A stretch of DNA of 64,000 nt from Aquimarina pacifica (GTDB lineage: Bacteria > Bacteroidota > Bacteroidia > Flavobacteriales > Flavobacteriaceae): assembly GCF_000520955.1 (NCBI RefSeq), contig NZ_JACC01000008.1:1-64000 (forward strand), in the 5' to 3' direction. Below are positions 28,655 to 38,293 of the stretch, piece after piece. The notes under the pieces were generated by a model. The model was not told the origin of the DNA. It did no database searches and saw only the letters and a list, made by a program, of their open reading frames with translations. Position 1 is the stretch's first letter, and every line of letters begins with the position of its first letter. Both the position numbers and the translations under genes were made by a program.

Positions 28655-29251
28655 ATTAGTGAAATTAAGTTAATTGTTCTGTTTTGCATACACTGAGGTA
28701 TGACGAAGAGTAACTACGAATTTCTTCTAGAAAAGTACGTGATTAATAGTAATCTCTGAAAGGAATTATTTCTAACTTGACAGCGATAAATATAGAATAT
28801 TTCAGGAATAAACAAAACTAAAAAAATGTTATAATACACTAGCTAACAAGGTCTTACGTTAAAACCGTACTTAGTTAACGGTTTATGTATAGATTTTTAT
28901 ATATTTAACATTTTTATTTTAACATGTTTTTTATTTAACAAAAACTGCATAAGAGACAAAATCAAAATCTAAGTAATTGATTCTAATTTTCATACCTCTG
29001 TTCTCTTTAGAATAGTTGTCGAATTTTAAAAAAAAATTAGTCCTGAATATGCATTAAAACCAGTAATTGTTAAAGTTTTTATAAAAAACATGTTTAGAAA
29101 AACTTAACACCTTTTCTTAAAAAAAATAACCCAACATACAAGTATGTTAGGCTAATAAATCTTGACTTTCTAAAAAAAGCTCATTTTAAAAAGGTTTACT
29201 GAAAAAAAATTAAAAATCTTAGAAAACAATAAAATCGTTTTAGTTTGTAAA
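28655..29251. other. 597-bp gap with no gene seen
   Basis: Very AT-rich spacer between two minus-strand genes. It should hold the promoter of the 1003-residue protein, but no clean TAnnTTTG is visible. The only structured part is the terminator at 29122-29151. Confidence 0.5.
29119..29151 (-). terminator. Terminator of the sigma/anti-sigma/envelope operon
   Basis: On the minus strand CCTAACATAC and GTATGTTGGG form a 10-bp stem (one G-U pair) with a two-base loop, followed by TTATTTTTTTT. It lies about 100 bases after the stop of the 356-residue protein. Confidence 0.7.
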
Positions 29252-30322
29252 TTACAAATCAAAGCGAACTCCTAGCGATATATTATTTTGTTCTATCTCG
29301 GCATTTTTAAATATTGGAGACATATCATATTTAGCGTAAAGCGAGGTATCACCAAAACCAATATATGCACTTAAGCCATATATCAAATCACTACTATTGT
29401 AGCTCCGCTTGATTTTATCTTTAACTTTTTCTCCATCTACTGTATATTTTAGTTTTTGTCGTGTGCTAATATTTGCCCCTAGATACCCTCCAAAACCAAG
29501 TTTAAAATGATCCGAGGTATGGTAACGAATACTTTTTTCTGTTTTTTCTAATTTTGACCCTCCTAATTCTAAATGTATTGGAACAACCAAATTATCCATC
29601 CTAAATTTGGACTTTTCTAACTCTATCTCAAAATCTTCTAAAACAGTTTCATTATCATTCTCTACAAAATATCTATTATCTGTTGGTTTTAGTCCATTAG
29701 AAGTATATGAAATACCATACTTAAGCCTTAGTACATTCGTATTCTTAAACACTCTGGTTTTCCAAACCCAACCAAGTTCAAAAAACCTACTACCTGCAAT
29801 TTTATAATCAGAGTTGTCTAATGATTGCCCATCTACAATAGCATTGTTGAGTCCGACTGCAAAAAGTAAATTCGACCTAGTTCGTATGTCATACTTTATC
29901 TCTTTTTCTTTCGTTTCGGTAAAACTTATATTAAACTGAACACGTTTATCTTCATCATTTTTCACAACTTCTCCTATCCATATTCCTGAATTTCTTGTTG
30001 AACCATTCTCCCAACCGTTGCGCTCTACAAGAGCAATTTTATTATCAATAATTGCTATTTTATTTTCTATATTAAGCGCATGTTTTTTGGCAATTTCTTC
30101 TTTTAACCTTTGTGCTTCTTCTTGAGTAATTTCGTCATTTATCAATCGATCATTAATCTTCTCTACTTCTTTCTTAAGTGCATTTTTTTCAGCTTCTACA
30201 ATTTGCTCTTTTTGTTGGTTTAATTGCTCTATACCATTCGCTTTGTCTTCTTCTTGAGCAGTTACTATTTGCGTAAGGAGTGACATAGCCACAACTGTGG
30301 CAATACATACTAGTGTCTTCAT
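29252..30322 (-). CDS. Exported protein with coiled coil and beta-barrel-like C-terminus
   Basis: A 356-residue protein with a signal peptide (to about residue 22, cut after VTAQ). A charged coiled coil follows at about 24-95 (EQLNQQKEQIVEAEKNALKKEVEK..). The rest alternates in strands and ends ISLGVRFDL with a terminal aromatic/hydrophobic pattern like outer-membrane barrels. No named family is recognised. It is the third gene after an ECF sigma factor and its likely anti-sigma, so it is probably made under the same stress control and may be an outer-membrane sensor or target. Confidence 0.6.
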   Translation of the reverse strand: MKTLVCIATVVAMSLLTQIVTAQEEDKANGIEQLNQQKEQIVEAEKNALKKEVEKINDRLINDEITQEEAQRLKEEIAKKHALNIENKIAIIDNKIALVERNGWENGSTRNSGIWIGEVVKNDEDKRVQFNISFTETKEKEIKYDIRTRSNLLFAVGLNNAIVDGQSLDNSDYKIAGSRFFELGWVWKTRVFKNTNVLRLKYGISYTSNGLKPTDNRYFVENDNETVLEDFEIELEKSKFRMDNLVVPIHLELGGSKLEKTEKSIRYHTSDHFKLGFGGYLGANISTRQKLKYTVDGEKVKDKIKRSYNSSDLIYGLSAYIGFGDTSLYAKYDMSPIFKNAEIEQNNISLGVRFDL

Positions 30323-30400
30323 GTTCTTTGATTTTTTTGCGGTTATAACCCTCCTCCTCTACTAGGAGGAAGATTAAAAACCTGATTTGATTGATGAATG

Positions 30401-31228
30401 TTATTGATTATTTCTCGTTACAACAGCAGTTCTCACTTTCTGAAAACCAGACTTAAGAGCTTCAAAAACTTTTTGTTTAAAAGTTTCACTGAGTTCATCT
30501 TCTACCCCTTGTAGAAGAGCAGTTGCATCTATTGTAGTAGATTTCATTAATTTCTTTGTAGTGATTTCTCGTTGTGCCTCTAATAATAATCGACTTATTT
30601 CTTCTTCTGTAACACCTCCTTCTTTATCTTCAATTTCTTTTATCTGGGCTGCCATTTCCTTTAATTTATTTTCTATCAATGTCGAATCTACTACAGATAG
30701 TTCATGAGCTATAGCATTTAATGAGTCACCTTTTATTGGCAATGGCGAGTAAAAATTACTAGTCACTGTTTTCTTTTGCTCTTCTGTTGAAATAACCGCT
30801 GTAATACCTTTCTTTTTTATAGATGATATATTCTCTTTCTGCGAAAAAGACGATAAACTGTTTGGCAATGATTTTTTACTCTCTATTTCAACTAACTCTG
30901 TGCGACTATGAGGTGTTAATAGTGTGTCGCTTCTTAATTTTTCTATAACTGGCACGTTTTTATTCTCTATAACCTCCCTGCTACTATCCACAATTTTTGG
31001 AGCTCCTTTATCTACAACAGAATTTTCATTTATCTTAATTGATGTAAAGATTATGAGACCTGCAAAAATTGCAGCAATACCATATTGCCAATTTTTTTTT
31101 AACCTCTTTTGTTTATGTTTAGTTTTGGTGAGAGCTGTTTCTAATCGGTCCCAAGAGTTATCTGATGGCTCTATAACTCTTTCCTCTAACTGCTCTTTTA
31201 TCCTTTCTTCAAATTTTAATGGTGCCAT
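30401..31228 (-). CDS. Putative anti-sigma factor, single-pass membrane protein
   Basis: A 275-residue protein with a soluble N-terminal 45 residues (SWDRLETALTKTKHKQKRL, common in Bacteroidota anti-sigma-like proteins), one membrane segment at about 46-63 (WQYGIAAIFAGLIIFTSI) and a Ser/Glu-rich periplasmic part with coiled coil. Its start overlaps the end of the sigma gene by 20 bases, the classical sigma/anti-sigma arrangement. No zinc motif (HxxxCxxC) is seen, so it is not a ZAS-type anti-sigma. Function is inferred from context and topology. Confidence 0.65.
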   Translation of the reverse strand: MAPLKFEERIKEQLEERVIEPSDNSWDRLETALTKTKHKQKRLKKNWQYGIAAIFAGLIIFTSIKINENSVVDKGAPKIVDSSREVIENKNVPVIEKLRSDTLLTPHSRTELVEIESKKSLPNSLSSFSQKENISSIKKKGITAVISTEEQKKTVTSNFYSPLPIKGDSLNAIAHELSVVDSTLIENKLKEMAAQIKEIEDKEGGVTEEEISRLLLEAQREITTKKLMKSTTIDATALLQGVEDELSETFKQKVFEALKSGFQKVRTAVVTRNNQ

Positions 31229-31778
31229 GATTACTTTTGTTTTGTAAATTCAACTTCTGCTGAAGCATTTTTCTTGCTTTAAAAAGCTGTGTTTTTGATG
31301 TGCTTTCTGAAATTCCTAATGTTTTTGCAATCTCACCATGTTTGTACCCTTCTATAGCATACAATACAAACACTGTTCTATATCCCACAGGTAATCCATC
31401 TATTAATTCTTGAATTTGGTTAACTTCTAATTCAACATTAATATTATTCCAGGATTCTTCAGAATAATTCATTATTTCTTCGGTAAAAAGGACTTGTTTT
31501 TCTTTTCTCAAAAAAGAAATAGATTCATTAATCATTATTCTACGTATCCATCCTTCAAAACTTCCTTCGAATTTAAATTTTGAAAGATTCGTAAAAACTT
31601 TTAAAAACCCTGTAAGCATCACTTCTTCTGCATAATGCACATCCTTAATATACCTTCTGCATACACCTAACATTTTTGGTGAATAACGTGTATATAACTG
31701 ACGCTGTGCATCACGATGCTCCTTAATAGCTTTCTTGATGAGTTGATTTTCACTTTTATACAACTGAATAACTTTCAA
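31209..31778 (-). CDS. RNA polymerase ECF sigma factor
   Basis: A 189-residue sigma-70 family protein. Region 2 is at about 20-90 (AQRQLYTRYSPKMLGVCRRYIKD .. FEGSFEGWIRRIMINESIS) and region 4 at 125-175 (LPVGYRTVFVLYAIEGYKHGEIAKTLGISESTSKTQLFKARKML). Regions 1 and 3 are absent, as in ECF sigmas. The start seems to be TTG (TTGAAAGTTATTCAG); the next in-frame ATG would delete part of region 2. It heads an operon with the anti-sigma and envelope protein and probably autoregulates. Confidence 0.92.
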   Translation of the reverse strand: MKVIQLYKSENQLIKKAIKEHRDAQRQLYTRYSPKMLGVCRRYIKDVHYAEEVMLTGFLKVFTNLSKFKFEGSFEGWIRRIMINESISFLRKEKQVLFTEEIMNYSEESWNNINVELEVNQIQELIDGLPVGYRTVFVLYAIEGYKHGEIAKTLGISESTSKTQLFKARKMLQQKLNLQNKSNHGTIKI

Positions 31779-31931
31779 AATTCGAAAAATCGATTAATTT
31801 AATTAGACCCTCTATCTACATAGACGCGTATCAAAACTAAATGGTTGTCTGGAAAGCGAAAAAAAATACGATATTTTCTGTTTTATCAATAAAACATTGA
31901 TTCACAGTACACAATAAAACGTAAGAGGTAT

Positions 31932-32909
31932 TTATTTTTTGCGATCAATTACATAATTCACCATAAGCTCTAAAGAAGATTTATAATTCGAGTCTGCATA
32001 TTCTGAAAGAATAGATAGTGCATCATCCTTAAATCTGTGCATTATTGTTACAGCATATTCTAATCCACCACTTTCTTTTACAAAATCGATAACTTCCTTA
32101 ACTCTCTTTTTATCTTTGTTATGATTTTTTACAGAATTAATAAGCCATTTCTTTTTGCCCTTAGAACAGTTGTTTAGGGTATAAATTAATGGAAGCGTCA
32201 TTTTTTGTTCTTTGATATCAATGCCCGTAGGCTTGCCAATTGCCTGATTTCCATAATCAAACAAATCATCCTTAATTTGAAAAGCCATCCCAATAAGTTC
32301 TCCAAACTTTCTCATCTTAAGAACATCTTCTGTTTCTGGCATCACCGAGCACGCTCCGAGACTGCAACAAGCGGCTATCAATGTTGCTGTTTTCTGTCTA
32401 ATAATCTCGTAATACACCTCCTCAGTAATATCTAGGCTTCTTGCTTTTTCGATTTGTAACAGCTCTCCTTCACTCATTTCTCTAACAGCAACGGATATAA
32501 TTTTAAGGAGATCAAAATCCTCATTATCTATGGACAGAAGTAGCCCTTTAGACAACAAATAGTCTCCCACCAAAACCGCAATTTTATTTTTCCAAAGAGC
32601 ATTTATTGAAAAGAAGCCGCGTCTTTGATTTGAATCATCGACTACATCATCATGTACTAAAGTTGCGGTATGAATTAATTCTATTACAGAAGCTCCTCTA
32701 TAGGTACGATTGTTTACCTGACCACCAGAAACCATTTTAGCAACTAGAAAAACAAACATAGGCCTCATTTGTTTCCCTTTTCTATTAACAATATAATGTG
32801 TAATTCTATTGAGCAAAGCTACCTTAGAAGACATCGACTCTGAAAACTTTTGTTCAAAAAGTTCCATCTCATCGATAATCGGTAATTTTATTTGCTCTAC
32901 AACTTTCAA
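31932..32909 (-). CDS. Polyprenyl diphosphate synthase
   Basis: Trans-isoprenyl diphosphate synthase, likely the octaprenyl/heptaprenyl enzyme supplying the menaquinone side chain. The first Asp-rich motif is in LVHDDVVDDSN (near residue 85) and the second in FQIKDDLFDYG (near 212), both Mg-binding. The length of 325 is typical. The frame opens with TTG (TTGAAAGTTGTAGAG); no upstream ATG is in frame. Chain length cannot be read from sequence with confidence. Confidence 0.92.
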   Translation of the reverse strand: MKVVEQIKLPIIDEMELFEQKFSESMSSKVALLNRITHYIVNRKGKQMRPMFVFLVAKMVSGGQVNNRTYRGASVIELIHTATLVHDDVVDDSNQRRGFFSINALWKNKIAVLVGDYLLSKGLLLSIDNEDFDLLKIISVAVREMSEGELLQIEKARSLDITEEVYYEIIRQKTATLIAACCSLGACSVMPETEDVLKMRKFGELIGMAFQIKDDLFDYGNQAIGKPTGIDIKEQKMTLPLIYTLNNCSKGKKKWLINSVKNHNKDKKRVKEVIDFVKESGGLEYAVTIMHRFKDDALSILSEYADSNYKSSLELMVNYVIDRKK

Positions 32910-33020
32910 TATGTCGTACTTGATTCTTTGTCCTTATCTTTTTACGAAGATACTATAAATAGTTTTTGGGTAACACAGTAATATAAAATATAATAAGCTC
33001 TGCGAGCCATTGATTATACA

Positions 33021-34061
33021 TTATGATTTATTTGCTAATTGACCACATGCTGCATCAATATCCTTTCCTCTGCTTCGTCTTACATTAACAACAATTCCTT
33101 TAGATTCTAATGCAGTAATATAATTATTAATTGCCTTGTCTGATGCCTGCTGAAACTCGCCATCATCAATAGGGTTATATTCTATCAAGTTTACTTTACA
33201 TGGCACATAAGAGCAAAAGGTAACAAGTGCATCTATATCTTCTTTTCTATCGTTAATCCCTTTCCAAACTACATATTCATAGGTAATTCTACTACTTGTT
33301 TTTTGATACCAATATATTAGCGCTTCTTTTAGGTCAGCTAATGAAAATGTTGCATTAAATGGCATAATAGCTGTTCTTACTTCATCAATTGCAGAGTGTA
33401 GAGAAACAGCCAACTTAAATCTTACTTGATCATCGGCCATTTTCTTAATCATTTTTGGTACACCAGAAGTAGATAATGTTATTCGTTTGGGAGACATTCC
33501 CAATCCTTCTGAAGATGTAATTTTATCAATTGCTTTTAGAACATTATTATAATTCATTAAAGGTTCTCCCATGCCCATAAAAACAATATTAGACAAAGGA
33601 CGATTATGATAAAGTCTACTCTCTTTATCAATGGCCATTACCTGATCATAAATCTCATCTGGATTAAGGTTCCTCATCCTTTTTAATCGTGCAGTTGCAC
33701 AGAATTTACAGTCTAAACTACACCCAACCTGAGATGATACACATGCAGTAGTTCTTGTAGAGGTAGGGATCAATACGGATTCTACAATTAATCCATCATG
33801 CAATTTTACGGCATTCTTTATAGTCCCATCACTACTGCGCTGCATTTGATCAACACGTATGTGATTAATAACAAAATTTTGCTCTAGCATTTTTCGAGTT
33901 TCTTTTGAAATATTGGTCATATCATCAAAACTATGTGCTCCTTTACTCCAAAGCCACTCATAAACTTGATTCCCTCTAAACGCTTTATCACCGTTCTCTT
34001 CAAAGAAGAGTCGTAATTGATCTTTTGTTATTGCGCGTATATCTTTTTTCTTCACATCCAT
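33021..34061 (-). CDS. rlmN: 23S rRNA (A2503-C2)/tRNA (A37-C2) methyltransferase RlmN
   Basis: Radical-SAM enzyme that methylates A2503 of 23S rRNA and A37 of some tRNAs. The cluster motif C-x3-C-x2-C is CSLDCKFC near residue 105, and the C-terminal catalytic Cys is in DIDAACGQLA. The opening LRLFFEENGDKAFRGNQVYEWLW is typical. The frame extends to 34172, but the ATG at 34061 begins the family sequence, and a perfect -7 element sits eight bases upstream of it, giving a nearly leaderless mRNA. Length is 346. Confidence 0.95.
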   Translation of the reverse strand: MDVKKKDIRAITKDQLRLFFEENGDKAFRGNQVYEWLWSKGAHSFDDMTNISKETRKMLEQNFVINHIRVDQMQRSSDGTIKNAVKLHDGLIVESVLIPTSTRTTACVSSQVGCSLDCKFCATARLKRMRNLNPDEIYDQVMAIDKESRLYHNRPLSNIVFMGMGEPLMNYNNVLKAIDKITSSEGLGMSPKRITLSTSGVPKMIKKMADDQVRFKLAVSLHSAIDEVRTAIMPFNATFSLADLKEALIYWYQKTSSRITYEYVVWKGINDRKEDIDALVTFCSYVPCKVNLIEYNPIDDGEFQQASDKAINNYITALESKGIVVNVRRSRGKDIDAACGQLANKS

Positions 34062-34068
34062 ACTCCTG

Positions 34069-34076
34069 CAAAAGTA
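34069..34076 (-). promoter_or_regulatory. rlmN -7 promoter element
   Basis: TACTTTTG on the minus strand fits TAnnTTTG and ends eight bases before the ATG at 34061. It decides the start: transcription would begin at or just before the start codon, so the upstream extension cannot be translated from this promoter. Confidence 0.6.
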
Positions 34077-34241
34077 AAAAGATAATATCGTACTTAACAT
34101 GTTTTGTACATTAGAAAATTCATTATCCTTTAAAACAGAACAAATACCATCTTTATAAATGCCAAAAACCACTTAATGCAATACTAAGTAAATTATACAC
34201 TAACACCTGTACTCCTCAGTATGCAACAGTAAAACCAATAA

Positions 34242-34275
34242 AAAAACCATGATAAAAATCTATCATGGTTTTTTA
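34242..34275. terminator. Bidirectional terminator after the CHI-like/DUF2147 gene
   Basis: AAAAAACCATGATA and TATCATGGTTTTTT pair over 14 bases around a short loop, giving A and U tracts on both sides. It serves the minus-strand gene ending at 34317. Confidence 0.8.
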
Positions 34276-34316
34276 CATATATCTTAGGGCAATACGCTAA
34301 GAGCGCAAATACACTT

Positions 34317-35243
34317 TTATTCTTCTACTCTGGTCCATCTATTGGTCCCACCGCTTCCTTTATATTTTATATTAAGTACATCTAACTCCTCTACATCAAC
34401 CCACAACTGACAATCAGATACTCGACCATTATTAACATCGGTAAACTTGCCATCAACATATTTTCCTTTTTTGAGCACCATATCCTTTATTATTACTAAT
34501 CCTTCTACTTTTTGATTCTTATCGTCTCCCGCACATTCATAACAAACAGCATCTCTTTCAGACAAACGCAACATTCTCTCTATAGAACCAAACACTTGAT
34601 TTTTTATAATATATAACTGCACTATACTGATTGCAATTCCGGTTTCTGGATCATATGTTTTCCATTTCCCTAACACAGGATTTGGTTGAAAAGAAGCTAA
34701 CAAATCCTTTTTCAAATCTTTATTAACAGGGTTTTCTCCTAACCAGATTTTAAATAGAGCTTTCTTAAACTCTAGACCGTTGCTAATTTTACCTAATAAT
34801 TCTTTTCGTTTAAACAAAAGTAAATCTCCTCCTTTAACATAAAGGATTTTAAAAATATCATGCTTATTAATTTCTCCTGGCAATATTTTGAGAAAATCAC
34901 GAATCTGATCCTCTAATAAATAAGCATTACCATCTGTTGCTCTCTCTATTCCGTTTCTGATAACTTCTCTAAAATCGCTTGTGGCTCCCGCCGTCATAAC
35001 TTTTATGGTCACGGCCATTGTCCTATCCTTTTCTGCAACCATAACACCATCTTCGACACCGTCGACCTCAAAATCCAAATAGAGCGCCATCGCATACATT
35101 TTATCTCTAGAACCAGCTCCATTGAGCATTAGTTCCTCCTTACCAAAAACATCAATATCATTAAACTGAATATCTCCTACTTTGGTTTGACCAAAGGAAG
35201 AAATCGCAGTTAAAATTGTCATGTAAAAAATAATTTTCTTCAT
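34317..35243 (-). CDS. Exported chalcone isomerase-like / DUF2147 fusion protein
   Basis: A 308-residue protein with signal peptide (to about residue 19, ISSFGQ). Residues 20-170 look like the chalcone isomerase-like fold (GAGSRDKMYAMALYLDFE, typical of bacterial fatty-acid-binding CHI-like proteins), and residues 190-308 are DUF2147 (GKWKTYDPETGIAISIVQLY, CYECAGDDKNQKVEGLVI). In other bacteria these are usually separate; here they are one chain. Lipid binding in the periplasm is a plausible inference, not shown. It has its own promoter and terminator. Confidence 0.75.
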   Translation of the reverse strand: MKKIIFYMTILTAISSFGQTKVGDIQFNDIDVFGKEELMLNGAGSRDKMYAMALYLDFEVDGVEDGVMVAEKDRTMAVTIKVMTAGATSDFREVIRNGIERATDGNAYLLEDQIRDFLKILPGEINKHDIFKILYVKGGDLLLFKRKELLGKISNGLEFKKALFKIWLGENPVNKDLKKDLLASFQPNPVLGKWKTYDPETGIAISIVQLYIIKNQVFGSIERMLRLSERDAVCYECAGDDKNQKVEGLVIIKDMVLKKGKYVDGKFTDVNNGRVSDCQLWVDVEELDVLNIKYKGSGGTNRWTRVEE

Positions 35244-35292
35244 TGTCTAGATTGGGTATTTTTCAAAATTTGTAACATACAAAAAAACGATA

Positions 35293-35325
35293 CAAAGCTA
35301 TAAAAAGTAATTTTATTATGAACAA
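35293..35325 (-). promoter_or_regulatory. Promoter of the CHI-like/DUF2147 gene
   Basis: On the minus strand TTG (35325-35323) precedes TAGCTTTG (35300-35293) by 22 bases, a fair Bacteroidota -33/-7 pair, about 50 bases before the ATG. The remainder of the 35244-35564 gap shows only the queA terminator. Confidence 0.45.
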
Positions 35326-35504
35326 GTAACTTTTTTTTCGATAAAAACACAATAAATATCGTTTATCAACCAGTTATATAGAAAAAATCGTACCAAAAAA
35401 TAGGAAACTTACAAAATATCATGGTTTTAGTTATCCAAAAACTTACAAAAAACCTTAGAGTTCATTGGTATTTTCACACTCATAAAAAATTATTAAAAGC
35501 AAAA

Positions 35505-35540
35505 AAACCTGCTGTTATTTCTACTCAGCAGGTTTTCTAA
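35505..35540 (-). terminator. Terminator of queA
   Basis: AACCTGCTG and CAGCAGGTT form a 9-bp stem with an eleven-base loop; on the minus strand it is followed by TTTTTGCTTTT. It starts 25 bases after the queA stop. Confidence 0.75.
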
Positions 35541-35564
35541 ATCTTAATTATATTTCACTTATTC

Positions 35565-36614
35565 TTAGATGATTAACATTGCATCACCGTAAGAATAGAA
35601 TTTATACTTTTCTTTCACAGCTTCTTCATATGCTTCTTTTATAAAATCATGTCCTGCAAATGCTGAAACCATCATTAGCAATGTTGATTTCGGTGTATGA
35701 AAATTAGTAATCATACAATTAGCAATACTAAAGTCATATGGAGGAAAGATAAACTTATTTGTCCACCCTCTAAATTCGTTTAAGGTATTATCTGATGACA
35801 CTGAACTTTCTAAAGCTCTCATTACAGTCGTACCGACAGCACAAATTCTTCTCTTATTTGCGATTCCGTTATTAATTACATTTGCAGCATGAGCGGTAAC
35901 ATAGGCTTCTTCACTATCCATTTTATGTTTAGAAAGATCTTCTACTTCTACCGGATTAAAAGTACCTAAACCTACATGCAATGTAATCTCCGAAAAATCA
36001 ACACCTTTAATTTCTAAACGCTTCATTAAATGCTTAGAAAAATGTAATCCTGCCGTTGGCGCGGCTACTGCTCCTTCATTCTTAGCATATATAGTCTGAT
36101 ACCTTTCCTCATCTTCTGGCTCTGTATCTCTCTTTATATATTTTGGCAAAGGTGTTTCTCCTAAATCATTAAGCTTCTGTCTAAACTCATCATATGAACC
36201 ATCATACAAAAAACGCAGTGTACGACCTCTTGAGGTTGTGTTATCTATAACTTCTGCTACCAAACTTTCGTCATCTCCAAAATAAAGTTTGTTTCCTATT
36301 CTTATTTTTCTAGCAGGATCTACAAGAACATCCCAAAGACGTGTTTCAGAATTTAATTCACGAAGTAAAAACACTTCTATCCTTGCTCCTGTTTTTTCTT
36401 TATTTCCATAGAGTCTAGCAGGAAAAACTTTAGTATTATTAACAACCATAACATCGTTTGGCTCAAAATAATCTATAAGATCTTTAAACTGTTTATGCTC
36501 TATGGTTTGTTCCTTTCTATTAAGAACCATTAATCTTGATTCATCTCGGTTTTCTGCCGGATACTCTGCCAACAATTCTGCTGGAAGATCAAAATGAAAA
36601 TGTGATAACTTCAT
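35565..36614 (-). CDS. queA: SAM:tRNA ribosyltransferase-isomerase QueA
   Basis: Penultimate steps of queuosine synthesis: moves the ribosyl part of SAM to preQ1 at tRNA position 34. The opening [36 protein letters not shown] and [21 protein letters not shown] are family signatures. Length 349 is normal. The gene stands alone between aroA and the DUF2147 gene and has a clear promoter. Confidence 0.97.
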   Translation of the reverse strand: MKLSHFHFDLPAELLAEYPAENRDESRLMVLNRKEQTIEHKQFKDLIDYFEPNDVMVVNNTKVFPARLYGNKEKTGARIEVFLLRELNSETRLWDVLVDPARKIRIGNKLYFGDDESLVAEVIDNTTSRGRTLRFLYDGSYDEFRQKLNDLGETPLPKYIKRDTEPEDEERYQTIYAKNEGAVAAPTAGLHFSKHLMKRLEIKGVDFSEITLHVGLGTFNPVEVEDLSKHKMDSEEAYVTAHAANVINNGIANKRRICAVGTTVMRALESSVSSDNTLNEFRGWTNKFIFPPYDFSIANCMITNFHTPKSTLLMMVSAFAGHDFIKEAYEEAVKEKYKFYSYGDAMLII

Positions 36615-36635
36615 TGGTGTTTATTTTTGAAGGAG

Positions 36636-36667
36636 CAAATATACGATCTTGCAATAGGGGTTGTCAA
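36636..36667 (-). promoter_or_regulatory. queA promoter
   Basis: TTG (36667-36665) and TATATTTG (36643-36636) on the minus strand, 21 bases apart, match the Bacteroidota housekeeping consensus. The -7 element ends about 20 bases before the ATG. Confidence 0.6.
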
Positions 36668-36807
36668 GTAAATCAACATATATTTTGAGTGTTTACTATC
36701 TACATTAAAAATCTTAAGAGCTATACATGCTTAGTCCTCAACCTCAAAGACATTCCTAGAAAAAGTGAAAAAGTTGACAAGAAAAAAGTTATTCTTCTAT
36801 TTTTTTA

Positions 36808-38037
36808 CTATTCTTCCTCTATCATAGAAAACCCTAACATGCCTAGATCTTTCCAAAAATCAGGATATGATTTAGAAACGACCCCTGCATCTTCAATACA
36901 CAAAGAAGCTCTTAATGCTAGAGGTGCAAAAGCCATTGCCATGCGATGATCGTTATATGTTTGTATCGTAACATCCTTTTTGATCAACGTATTGGCTCCT
37001 AATCTTAAGGAATCCTCGGTGATGTCTACTTGCCCTCCTAATTTTTCTATTTCCGTTTTTAATGCCTCTAATCTATCTGTCTCCTTTATTTTTAGAGTAT
37101 GAAGCCCTGTTAAATAACACGAAACCCCAAGGCCAAAACATGTAACAGCAATGGTTTGAGCAATATCAGGAGAATTCGATAAATCCAGTCCATCAGGAAG
37201 TTTATTGCTACTATTTGGTACTTTTGACAGTGTTATTGTATTTTCATTGAATGTAGTTTCGACTCCTAAATATTTATATATTTCTGCAAGAGAAGAATCT
37301 CCTTGATAGCTCTGCTTCTTATAACTACCTATTGTTATAGTGGCATTTTCTGAAAGTGCTACTATGCTGTAGAAATAGGACACTGAACTCCAATCTGATT
37401 CTACAACTATATTTTTTGGTGAAACTTCGGCCCCTGATTCAACCTTAATAACATTATTCACAAAAGAACTTTTGACCCCAGCATCCTTTAGAAGACTGAC
37501 CGTCATATTAATGTAAGGCACAGAAGTCACTTTACCTTCTAGAGAAATCTCTAATCCATCAGGAAGTGATGATGCTATTAACATTAAAGCAGAAATGTAC
37601 TGACTACTTACATTTGCTTTTAAAGAAACGCTACTCGAATTGGGTTGCTCCCCATGGATTTTTATTGGTGGATATCCGTCTTCTTTTTCATAGGTTATAT
37701 TGCACCCTAATTCTCGCAATGCATCTACCAAGATTTTAATTGGTCGTTCTTGCATTCTTTTGCTTCCTGTAAGTATGGTTTCTCTACCTTCTTTTACAGA
37801 AAAGTACGCAGTAAGAAATCGCATTGCAGTCCCCGCATGATGAATATCAACAACAGTCTCTTTACTCTGTAAAGCTTTTTGCATTAATTCTGAATCGTCA
37901 CTATTTGACAAGTTTTCGATATTAATATTAGGATATAGGGCTTGTAGAATTAAAAGCCTATTAGATTCGCTTTTAGAACCTGTAATCTGTAATGTATTAT
38001 TTCCTACCCTTGATATTTGTTCGAGTTTCAAATTCAT
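36808..38037 (-). CDS. aroA: 3-phosphoshikimate 1-carboxyvinyltransferase (EPSP synthase)
   Basis: Sixth step of the shikimate pathway: shikimate-3-phosphate plus PEP gives EPSP. SKSESNRLLIL near residue 20, HHAGTAMRFLTAYF, DWSSVSYFYSI and NDHRMAMAFAPLAL are conserved in the family. The frame opens at 38070, but the ATG at 38037 is preferred because it lies two bases after the end of the upstream gene and begins MNLKLEQIS. Length is 409. It follows a small membrane protein and a MazG-like gene; the rest of the shikimate genes are elsewhere. Confidence 0.95.
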   Translation of the reverse strand: MNLKLEQISRVGNNTLQITGSKSESNRLLILQALYPNINIENLSNSDDSELMQKALQSKETVVDIHHAGTAMRFLTAYFSVKEGRETILTGSKRMQERPIKILVDALRELGCNITYEKEDGYPPIKIHGEQPNSSSVSLKANVSSQYISALMLIASSLPDGLEISLEGKVTSVPYINMTVSLLKDAGVKSSFVNNVIKVESGAEVSPKNIVVESDWSSVSYFYSIVALSENATITIGSYKKQSYQGDSSLAEIYKYLGVETTFNENTITLSKVPNSSNKLPDGLDLSNSPDIAQTIAVTCFGLGVSCYLTGLHTLKIKETDRLEALKTEIEKLGGQVDITEDSLRLGANTLIKKDVTIQTYNDHRMAMAFAPLALRASLCIEDAGVVSKSYPDFWKDLGMLGFSMIEEE

Positions 38038-38038
38038 C

Positions 38039-38293
38039 TTATTGATTTGATTTTTGTTTTTTAGATTCAAAATAGTACCCCATAATCATTCCATAAATCA
38101 AACCTCCTACAATTCGAGAAATTAAAAATCGAATCCAGCGCCCCTCCTCTATTTTATCCTCAAGAAAAGAGTCTATTGCCAATGCCCTATAACTCATAAA
38201 ATGTTCGATAAGGCTAAATACGACCATAAAACCAAGTGCTAAAAACAATGTGGTTTTCCAATATCTTTTTGAGGTGAGTATTACCTTAAGCAT
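38039..38293 (-). CDS. Small two-helix membrane protein of unknown function
   Basis: 84 residues with membrane segments at about 15-33 (TTLFLALGFMVVFSLIEHF) and 58-76 (FLISRIVGGLIYGMIMGYY) and a charged loop between. No family is recognised. Its ATG overlaps the stop of the MazG-like gene and its stop lies one base from the aroA start, so it is an operon member. Confidence 0.7.
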   Translation of the reverse strand: MLKVILTSKRYWKTTLFLALGFMVVFSLIEHFMSYRALAIDSFLEDKIEEGRWIRFLISRIVGGLIYGMIMGYYFESKKQKSNQ

